A DNA stretch of 14,568 nucleotides from JAMCRM01 sp041685075 (lineage in GTDB: Bacteria > Acidobacteriota > Terriglobia > Bryobacterales > Bryobacteraceae), in NCBI GenBank assembly GCA_041685075.1, contig JAWLGN010000133.1, positions 1 through 14,568 of the forward strand, given 5' to 3'. A model generated the notes under the pieces. It made no database searches, was not told where the DNA came from, and saw only the letters and a program-made list of their open reading frames with translations. Each line of letters opens with the position of its first letter. Positions within the stretch are counted from its first letter, which is position 1. Below, in pieces: positions 6,900 through 12,144 of this stretch. Position numbers and translations under genes: made by a program.

Positions 6900-8087
6900 C
6901 TACCGCGCTCCCGCGGCGCCGGCGAGGCACTCGACCAGGCTTCGTCCGAAGCGCGAGAAATCCTCCGCCATGCGGGGGCGGCCCAGCCGGGGATGGCTCT
7001 CCACCATCAGCTCCATCAGGAAGGCTGCCAGCTTGCGCTCCGCGAACAGGTACTGGTTCACGGTCATGCGCCCCTTGGCAACGGTCCGCCGTCCGCCGCC
7101 GCCGCGCGGGGAGGCCGGATCGTGGAAATCGGTGGTTTCGCGCAGGCGTTTCACCAGGTCGTGGGCCACGGCGGCGATGGCCGGTCCGCCGGCCGCTACC
7201 GGGCCCGTGACGTAATCGGCGCTCTCGGTGTTGTGCAGCGCCAGGAAGACGTCGATGGGATGGCCCGCGTCCACCCACTCGATCATGACCTTGCGCGCGG
7301 CGGCGATTTCGGGCATGTGCCGGGGATCGGCGGTGTCCCAGTTGCGATTGTTATCGTAACCGTTCACGTTGAAGCGCACCGCGCCTTCGGCCACTCCGTC
7401 CGGGTCGAACAGGGGGAAGATTTTGAAGATGGTGGATCGGCGCAGCCGGACGGCTCGGGCGTCGTCCGAGAGCAGATAACGCACGGCGCCATCGGCCACC
7501 CAGGAGGTACCGGTCTCCCAGGCGTGCTGCCGGGCCATGAGCCACACCACGCGCTTGCCGGCGGCGGGCGCCTCCGGGTCCGTGATGGTCAGCAGGGTGA
7601 GGTCGCGCCCGCGCGCGGTCTTCCCCACGCTCTCGCGCCGCAGGAGCGGATGGCGCGTTTCGAGCAGGCGCTCCAGATCGGCGTTCACGTACGGTTGTGT
7701 GTGCGCGATCCACATGGTGGGGCGCTGGGGACGGAACCGGACGGTGAGCCGGATCTCCTTTTCGTCCCAACGGGTCTCGGCATCGGTGAAGTGGGTCCAG
7801 GTGCGCCGGTCGTAGCTGTAAACCGGGCGGCTGTTGCGGGTCACCGAATGGGATCCGGGGCGGTAGTTATACTCCCCCACCAGGTCCGTGAGATCGATCC
7901 GGAACTCGCCATCCGGCAGGCCATCCAGCCGGAAGTAGTACCAGTTGGCCTGCCGGTTGCGGTTGTCCTGGTCCGCCTGGCCCTCGACGGCGCAGCGCAG
8001 GTGGTTGGGCGCCACCTGCTCGACGCGCCCGATACTGCCTCCTTCGAACGAAGCGCTCACGGCGACGGCGAACAGCAGTGCGAACAT
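6900..8087 (-). CDS. M14-family zinc carboxypeptidase, cytosolic-carboxypeptidase-like
   Basis: A 395-residue metallocarboxypeptidase. A short hydrophobic N-terminus (MFALLFAVAVSAS) is a probable signal peptide. Residues ~15-130 form a beta-rich domain like the N-terminal domain of the cytosolic carboxypeptidase (CCP/M14D) group, with YYFRLDGL and the conserved-looking YSYDRRTWTHF. The catalytic domain has zinc ligands H188 and E191 in ARQHAWETG, substrate-binding N247-R248 in DNNRNW, third ligand H285 in LALHNTE, and a catalytic glutamate near residue 359 or 363 in FLMELMVES. The open frame extends to 8252, but that would overlap the hydrolase gene; the ATG at 8087 has GGAGGA (8091-8096) just upstream and lies 11 bases past the hydrolase stop. 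Substrate is unknown; eukaryotic CCPs remove C-terminal glutamates, but that need not apply. Confidence 0.87.
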   Translation of the reverse strand: MFALLFAVAVSASFEGGSIGRVEQVAPNHLRCAVEGQADQDNRNRQANWYYFRLDGLPDGEFRIDLTDLVGEYNYRPGSHSVTRNSRPVYSYDRRTWTHFTDAETRWDEKEIRLTVRFRPQRPTMWIAHTQPYVNADLERLLETRHPLLRRESVGKTARGRDLTLLTITDPEAPAAGKRVVWLMARQHAWETGTSWVADGAVRYLLSDDARAVRLRRSTIFKIFPLFDPDGVAEGAVRFNVNGYDNNRNWDTADPRHMPEIAAARKVMIEWVDAGHPIDVFLALHNTESADYVTGPVAAGGPAIAAVAHDLVKRLRETTDFHDPASPRGGGGRRTVAKGRMTVNQYLFAERKLAAFLMELMVESHPRLGRPRMAEDFSRFGRSLVECLAGAAGAR

Positions 8088-8090
8088 GGG

Positions 8091-8096
8091 TCCTCC
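8091..8096 (-). promoter_or_regulatory. Shine-Dalgarno deciding the M14 start
   Basis: GGAGGA ends 3 bases before the ATG at 8087. It supports this start over the longer frame that runs back to 8252 inside the hydrolase gene. Confidence 0.6.
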
Positions 8097-8098
8097 GT

Positions 8099-9202
8099 TC
8101 AGGCCATCAACCACTTCTTCAGGAAGCTGAGGCCCGACTCGAGGTGGATCTCGTGGCCGCCCTCGCCGAGGTCCATCGAAATACGGTCTCCGATGCCCAA
8201 CTTGCGGTAATGCTCCTGGGAGGCTTCGAACTCCTCCACCACCTGCGGCCACCAGGCGATGCGGTCGCGCTTGCCGGTCTGCACCAGCAGGGGGCGCGGG
8301 CAGATGAGGCTCACCACGTCGCTATCGGTGAACTCCCGCAGCCAGCCGCGGAAGAAGGCATGCTCCTCCCGGGTCTCCAAAAAGCAGCTATAGCGCTTGT
8401 CCGGGATCACCATCTTGTTGCGCCGGTGATTGAACCAGGCGCACACGATGCCGCACCGCAGGCGCGGTTCGAGCGGCATCCAGAACATGGTGGCCATGCC
8501 GCCCAGGCTGATGCCCCACATTCCCACCCGCGAGGCGTCGATGCGTTTATCGGTGAGGACCTCGTCGAGCAGCGCCTGCGCGCGGGCCAGCTCGATGCCG
8601 GGCAGGGTGGTATCGGCAAGGCGCGCCAGGCGCTCGATGCGGTTGCGCTTCTCGACGGTGGCCAGGTTGAACGGCGCCAGCACGGCGAAGCCGGCCTTCA
8701 CCAGCGCGTGCCCGTAGTCCTTGTAGCTGTTGCTGGCGTCGTCCATGCCGAAGACGCGCTCGGGGAAGCTGCCGATGCCGTGCTGCGCCAGAACCAGCGG
8801 CACCGGTCGCGAAGTGTCGCTGGGGAATGCCAGCAGGGCCTCGGCCTTCAGGGGGCCCAATGGAACGCTGATCCACTCGGCCCCGGGCACGGCATCGGAG
8901 GGTGTACGCCGGGCCGGGCCGCTGCGTTCCAGAGGCGGCGGGGCAAAGATAGCCCGGTAGCGCGCGCGGTTGGGTTCCACGCTGCGGAGGAAGGCATCCA
9001 CGCCGCTGTAGCTGCGCTGCCAGGTTTTGGCCGCGCGGGCGGGATACTGGTCCACCAGGTAATTGCGGAAGTATTGTTCCAGTTCCTCGCGGTAGGCCTC
9101 GTTGCGCCGTTCGATGGGGTTGGCCGGCGCGGCCGCGGGGGCCTGCGCTGACATTCCGGCGGGCAAAGCGGCGAACGCGGCGGAAAAGTCCCTGCGTGTC
9201 AT
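8099..9202 (-). CDS. Tat-exported alpha/beta hydrolase (dienelactone-hydrolase/acetyl-xylan-esterase-like)
   Basis: A 367-residue alpha/beta hydrolase. The N-terminus MTRRDFSAAFAALPAG holds a twin-arginine motif (R3-R4-D-F-S) and a modest hydrophobic stretch before SAQAPA, typical of a Tat signal peptide, so it should be exported folded. A helical region (about 30-95) precedes the hydrolase fold. The nucleophile elbow is G230-I-S232-L-G234, preceded by IDASRVGMW. D313 in QTGKRDRIAWW is a good acid candidate and H350 in GEGGHEIHLES the histidine. The oxyanion region is probably AQHGIGS (139-145). It likely cleaves esters or peptides, perhaps of plant-derived or envelope polymers. AGGAG at 9213-9217 lies 10 bases upstream of the ATG. 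It is 11 bases before the M14 gene, suggesting co-transcription, and the Tat genes lie 2.4 kb away. Confidence 0.85.
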   Translation of the reverse strand: MTRRDFSAAFAALPAGMSAQAPAAAPANPIERRNEAYREELEQYFRNYLVDQYPARAAKTWQRSYSGVDAFLRSVEPNRARYRAIFAPPPLERSGPARRTPSDAVPGAEWISVPLGPLKAEALLAFPSDTSRPVPLVLAQHGIGSFPERVFGMDDASNSYKDYGHALVKAGFAVLAPFNLATVEKRNRIERLARLADTTLPGIELARAQALLDEVLTDKRIDASRVGMWGISLGGMATMFWMPLEPRLRCGIVCAWFNHRRNKMVIPDKRYSCFLETREEHAFFRGWLREFTDSDVVSLICPRPLLVQTGKRDRIAWWPQVVEEFEASQEHYRKLGIGDRISMDLGEGGHEIHLESGLSFLKKWLMA

Positions 9203-9294
9203 GAATGCGCTGCTCCTGTTTCGAGTTGTCGATCGGCCGCGGGCGGGTGCGCGCCGTCCGGCGGCATGGCGCCCAGCATATCACTTGCGCGGTC

Positions 9295-9714
9295 TCAGCG
9301 CGGGTAGGGGTGGCCGCGGAGGGTGGCGAAGGCCCGGTAGATCTGCTCGGCCAACATGGCGCGGGCCAGTTCGTGCGGGAAGGTCATGGGGGAGAGCGAG
9401 AGCAGTTCGTCGGCCTGTTCGGCCCAGCCGTCCGGCAGTCCGTCGGCGCCGCCCACCAGGAAAACCAGGTCCCGCGCTTCCAGTTCGGCGCGCTCTATCA
9501 TGCGGGTGAAGGCCTCCGAATCCATGCGCTTGCCCGCGGGGTCGAGAAAGATGAGGCGGGCGGTGGGGTGCCGGTCCCGCAGGTGGATGCGCTCCGGCCG
9601 GATTTCACGCATCTCGCACGGTGAAAACCGGCCGGCGCGCTTCAGGAAATCCGCCGCTACGGCGTTGGTATGGGGGTCGCGGGGCTTGCCGATGAAGTAG
9701 AGGGAAATCTTCAC
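9295..9714 (-). CDS. rlmH: 23S rRNA (pseudouridine1915-N3)-methyltransferase RlmH
   Basis: A 139-residue SPOUT-class methyltransferase that methylates N3 of pseudouridine 1915 in helix 69 of 23S rRNA on assembled ribosomes. The SAM-binding trefoil knot is visible in the C-terminal half as LVFLVGGADGLPDG, followed by MTFPHELARAMLAEQIYRA and GHPYPR. The open frame reaches 9831, but the family-like N-terminus (KISLYFIGKPRD) starts at the GTG at 9714, whose GTGA overlaps the rsfS stop; I use that start. At 139 residues it is a little shorter than E. coli RlmH (155). Its terminal motif reads HPYPR where HPYHR is usual, so the last conserved histidine is replaced by proline. The rsfS-rlmH pair is widespread, which supports both assignments. 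The 92 bases after its stop hold no gene. Confidence 0.92.
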   Translation of the reverse strand: MKISLYFIGKPRDPHTNAVAADFLKRAGRFSPCEMREIRPERIHLRDRHPTARLIFLDPAGKRMDSEAFTRMIERAELEARDLVFLVGGADGLPDGWAEQADELLSLSPMTFPHELARAMLAEQIYRAFATLRGHPYPR

Positions 9715-10100
9715 TCGGGCGGAACTTCCACCGGCCTGGCATTGCGCCACAGGCGCTCCAGGTCGTAATAGGCCCGGGCCTGCGGGGAGAAGATATGGAC
9801 CAGGAAGTCGCCGTAATCGGCGAGTACCCATTCAGCCTGGTTATAGCCCTCGATGTTCAGGGGACGTTCGCCTTCCGCCTTGAGACGGGCCTCCACCTCG
9901 TCGGCGATGGCCTGAATCTGGCGCGCGTTGGCCCCGGTGCAGATCACAAAGTAGTCGGTGAAAGAGGTGATGCCGGTGAGATCCAGAACCCGGATATCGG
10001 TGGCTTTCTTGGATTCGGCGGCCCGCACGGCGGTGAGCCACGCCGGGGTTTCGCTGAGTTCGTCCTGATTCTCTTCGGGCTTCCTTTGTGCGTCTTTCAG
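9711..10100 (-). CDS. rsfS: Ribosomal silencing factor RsfS, probable CTG start
   Basis: RsfS binds ribosomal protein L14 on the large subunit, blocks joining with the 30S and so lowers translation when nutrients are short. The conserved core is plain: KKATDIRVLDLTGITSFTDY, FVICTGANARQ, NIEGYNQAEWVLADYGD and FLVHIFSPQARAYYDLERLW. Starting at the first conventional codon (GTG at 10028, MRAAESKK) gives 105 residues, lacks a Shine-Dalgarno, and would cut the N-terminal helix normally seen before the core. The same frame continues upstream as LKDAQRKPEENQDELS then ETPAWLTAV with no ATG, GTG or TTG until a stop at 10125-10127. A CTG at 10098-10100 is preceded by AGGGAG (10107-10112) at 6 bases and gives 129 residues. 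I therefore place the start at 10100; the gene is certain, the start is inference. Confidence 0.85.
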   Translation of the reverse strand: MKDAQRKPEENQDELSETPAWLTAVRAAESKKATDIRVLDLTGITSFTDYFVICTGANARQIQAIADEVEARLKAEGERPLNIEGYNQAEWVLADYGDFLVHIFSPQARAYYDLERLWRNARPVEVPPE

Positions 10101-10106
10101 AAATCG

Positions 10107-10124
10107 CTCCCTGATCGTATCGTA
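10107..10124 (-). promoter_or_regulatory. rsfS -10 candidates and Shine-Dalgarno
   Basis: The minus strand reads TACGATACGAT across 10124-10114, giving two overlapping -10-like TACGAT hexamers, followed by AGGGAG (10112-10107) six bases before the proposed CTG start. The upstream hexamer leaves the ribosome site on the transcript. No convincing -35 is seen. Confidence 0.35.
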
Positions 10125-10125
10125 C

Positions 10126-10131
10126 TACAAT
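10126..10131 (+). promoter_or_regulatory. -10 box TACAAT for the 10140 gene, probably leaderless
   Basis: TACAAT ends 8 bases before the ATG at 10140. A -10 at this distance puts the transcription start at or next to the A of ATG. No usable Shine-Dalgarno is present (AAAAGG ends 1 base before the ATG), which fits a leaderless transcript. The -35 region shows no consensus. Confidence 0.45.
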
Positions 10132-10139
10132 GAAAAGGC

Positions 10140-10973
10140 ATGTGTTCTGTTTGGGGGCTGCTGGCGCTGATCTCGGCGGCCGCTCTGGGGCTGTCGGCGG
10201 GCGAAGCCCCGGAGGCGGCGCGCGCCAGGGCGGAACTGGAGCGATTGCGGGCCCTGGTGGAGGCCGGTGCGGCGCCTCGCGCCGAGCTGGAACGGGCTGA
10301 AGGTGAGCTGGCCGACGCCGCCGACGCGGCATTGCTCCGCCGCACGCTTTACGGCCCGGACCTGACGGTGGACGAGGCCGGCGAGATGCTGGAAGCCGCC
10401 CGGCGCCGGGTGGATCGCCGCCGGGCAGAGCTGGCCGCGGCTCGCAAACTGGTGGAAGAAGGCGTCGCCTCGCAGCTCAGCTTGGGTCCCTACCTCGAAG
10501 AACTCGACCGCGCCCGCCGGGAATACGACCTGGCCGATTCACGCGCGCGCGTCTGCCGGGAACTGGCCGCCATCGCTCAACTGGAGGCCGAGAGCGGTTT
10601 CGAGAGCGGCCCGGCAGCGCGCGTCGACGGTTTTCAGGGTACCGCCTCCTTCACCCTGGAGGATTTCCGCCGGGTGCAGGCGGCCTTCGAAACCCGCTTC
10701 GGCAGCGAGTTGCCGGTCAGCGCCCTGGGAGACACGGCGGTGCACAGGGCGCTGGGCTTCGACCACCGCGACCGCGTGGACGTGGCCGTGCATCCCGACC
10801 GTCCGGAGGGCGTCTGGCTGCGCCGCTACCTGGATAGGGAACGCATCCCCTACTTCGCCTTCCGGGGAGCGGTGCCGGGCAAGTCCACCGGAGCGCACAT
10901 TCATATCGGGCCGGCCAGCCCGCGGCTGGGGCGCTCCCCGGTGGCGGCGCTGGCGGGGCAGGCGCGGCCATGA
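10140..10973 (+). CDS. Unknown exported coiled-coil protein with C-terminal His/Asp cluster
   Basis: A 277-residue protein of no family I can name. Residues 1-20 (WGLLALISAAALGLSA) form a signal peptide or anchor. Residues ~25-150 are Ala/Arg/Glu/Leu-rich with heptad spacing, a likely coiled coil in at least two segments. A compact C-terminal domain (about 165-262) contains FTLEDFRRVQAAFETRFG, then HRALGFDHRDRVDVAV (202-217), PEGVWLRRYLDRERIPYFAF (222-241) and GAHIHIGP (251-258). H202, H209, D214, H253 and H255 are the striking residues; a D/H pair followed by a late HIH recalls zinc peptidases of the M15 (D,D-carboxypeptidase) group, but the spacing differs from the standard H-x6-D, so this is only a suggestion. 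A cell-wall role would fit the export signal. The stop overlaps the hpt start (ATGA). Confidence 0.75.
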   Translation: MCSVWGLLALISAAALGLSAGEAPEAARARAELERLRALVEAGAAPRAELERAEGELADAADAALLRRTLYGPDLTVDEAGEMLEAARRRVDRRRAELAAARKLVEEGVASQLSLGPYLEELDRARREYDLADSRARVCRELAAIAQLEAESGFESGPAARVDGFQGTASFTLEDFRRVQAAFETRFGSELPVSALGDTAVHRALGFDHRDRVDVAVHPDRPEGVWLRRYLDRERIPYFAFRGAVPGKSTGAHIHIGPASPRLGRSPVAALAGQARP

Positions 10974-11500
10974 GCCCGCGGCAAGCCCCTCTCGAGGTGC
11001 TCATTCCCGCCGAGCGCATCGCCCGGCGCATCCGGGAACTCGGCGCCCAGATCGATCGGGACTACCCGGACGGCAACCTCCACCTGATCTGCATCCTGAA
11101 GGGGGCCGCCTTCTTTATGGCCGACCTGGCCCGCGCCATCCAGCGGGACGTGGTGGTGGATTTCATGGGCATCTCCAGCTATGGGCAGGGCACCACCAGC
11201 TCCGGGGAGGTGCGGGTCACCCGCGACCTGGACCTCTCGCTCACCGGCGACGATGTGCTCATCGTGGAGGACATCGTGGACAGCGGTATAACCCTGAACT
11301 ACCTGGTACGCCTCCTCGAGCAGCGCCACCCGCGCTCCATCCGGATTGCCGCCTTGCTGGACAAGCCGGAGCGGCGCCGGCGCCCCGTGGATCTCTCCTA
11401 CGTGGGGTTCCGGATTCCGGACAAGTTCGTGGTGGGTTACGGGCTGGACTACGCCGAGCGGTACCGCAATCTGAAGGACATTTGTGTGCTGCCGGAATAG
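10970..11500 (+). CDS. hpt: Hypoxanthine phosphoribosyltransferase
   Basis: A 176-residue cytoplasmic purine-salvage enzyme that joins hypoxanthine (often guanine too) to PRPP, giving IMP or GMP and pyrophosphate. The PRPP-binding loop VLIVEDIVDSGITL (96-109, with E100-D101 and D104-S105-G106) is textbook. Other blocks are present: LKG (43-45) for the pyrophosphate loop, ISSYG (68-72) of the mobile flap, DKPERR (131-136), and the base-binding region PDKFVVGYGLDYAERYRNL. Length is normal for the bacterial family. The ATG overlaps the stop of the unknown upstream gene in ATGA, so translation is probably coupled and both share the promoter near 10126. In many bacteria hpt sits by tilS-ftsH; here it precedes the tat genes instead. 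Confidence 0.95.
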   Translation: MSPRQAPLEVLIPAERIARRIRELGAQIDRDYPDGNLHLICILKGAAFFMADLARAIQRDVVVDFMGISSYGQGTTSSGEVRVTRDLDLSLTGDDVLIVEDIVDSGITLNYLVRLLEQRHPRSIRIAALLDKPERRRRPVDLSYVGFRIPDKFVVGYGLDYAERYRNLKDICVLPE

Positions 11501-11511
11501 CCGCGGGAGTA

Positions 11512-11548
11512 TCCGGGCCGCCCGGAAGGGACCGGCCGCCGAGGCCGG
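11512..11548 (+). terminator. Two tandem GC-rich hairpins after hpt
   Basis: Hairpin one has 6-base arms (11512-11517 and 11521-11526) and a 3-base loop. Hairpin two has CCGGCC/GGCCGG arms (11532-11537 and 11543-11548) and a 5-base loop. They start 12 bases after the hpt stop and precede the tatA promoter. No U-tract follows, so they may act as a GC-only terminator or an RNA end-protecting structure. Confidence 0.4.
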
Positions 11549-11588
11549 AGTGGGAGGGCGTACTTGCAAAACTGCCTCGCTGCTCGCG

Positions 11589-11623
11589 TGCTATGATGGG
11601 TTAGAATTTCGTTTGGAGGAAGG
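11589..11623 (+). promoter_or_regulatory. tatA promoter (extended -10) and strong Shine-Dalgarno
   Basis: TGCTATGAT (11589-11597) is an extended -10, TG-n-TATGAT, with no good -35, as is usual for that class. Transcription would start near 11604. The leader of about 29 bases holds GGAGGAAGG (11615-11623), 9 bases before the tatA ATG, the best ribosome site in the window. Confidence 0.6.
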
Positions 11624-11632
11624 TTTACCGTC

Positions 11633-12139
11633 ATGGGTCCCCTGGGTTGGCAGGAAACGGTACTCATCTTTATCCTCGCTTTGATCCTCTTCGGCCCCAA
11701 GAAGCTGCCGGAGTTGGGCAAAACGATCGGTAAAGCTGTGACCGAGTTCCGCCGTGCTTCGAACGAGTTGAAGGCTACGTTCGACCGCGAAATGAAGACC
11801 CTGGAGCAGGAAAACGATTCGCTGAAAGAAGTCACGAGCAACTACGCACCGGACAACTACGATTACGACTATTCCCAATACGAGTACGGGAGCGACTACC
11901 CGTACGACGACGGGACTGAGTCCAACGAATCCACTGCAGCCAACACTTCCACTGAAAGCGCATCCGCAACTCAGGGCGCTGAATCAACCTCGGACGCGGC
12001 GCCGGAGGGCACCATAGCCCACGGCACGGATCCAGCGGGCACAACAGAGGATCAGATAGCGGACGGAGCCGCAGGTGAGGCTCCGGCGGCGGATCCCACG
12101 GCCCAGGCGTCTCCCGCGACTGAACCGCAAAAAGCATAG
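11633..12139 (+). CDS. tatA: Sec-independent (twin-arginine) translocase subunit TatA
   Basis: A 168-residue TatA/TatB-family protein. A single membrane helix (about 9-21) runs into the hallmark hinge LFGPKKLPELGK (19-30), then an amphipathic, charged helix (about 31-68). TatA subunits oligomerise at the inner membrane to let folded proteins pass. Position 8 is Glu, as in E. coli TatB, where TatA has Gln; in a TatAC system this subunit probably does both jobs. The tail from residue 70 is unusual: a Tyr/Asp-rich segment (DNYDYDYSQYEYGSDYPYDD, 74-93) and then a Ser/Thr/Ala/Glu-rich, surely disordered stretch to the end. Most TatA proteins are only 60-100 residues long. It has its own promoter and is followed 5 bases later by tatC. 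No separate tatB is present. Confidence 0.93.
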   Translation: MGPLGWQETVLIFILALILFGPKKLPELGKTIGKAVTEFRRASNELKATFDREMKTLEQENDSLKEVTSNYAPDNYDYDYSQYEYGSDYPYDDGTESNESTAANTSTESASATQGAESTSDAAPEGTIAHGTDPAGTTEDQIADGAAGEAPAADPTAQASPATEPQKA

Positions 12140-12144
12140 ATCAG

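Noticed and set aside
6492..8210. Plus-strand open frame of 572 codons
   Set aside because: Antisense to accD and the M14 gene across their junction; no domain or ribosome site.
8088..8252. N-terminal extension of the M14 gene into the hydrolase gene
   Set aside because: It would overlap the conserved C-terminus of the hydrolase, is Arg/Pro/Gly-rich, and the ATG at 8087 has its own Shine-Dalgarno and signal-like sequence.
8078..9151. Plus-strand open frame of 357 codons
   Set aside because: Antisense to the Tat-signal hydrolase with its intact GISLG motif; shadow frame.
9715..9831. N-terminal extension of rlmH inside rsfS
   Set aside because: It overlaps the conserved end of rsfS; the GTG at 9714 begins the family-like KISLYFIG sequence and forms a GTGA junction.
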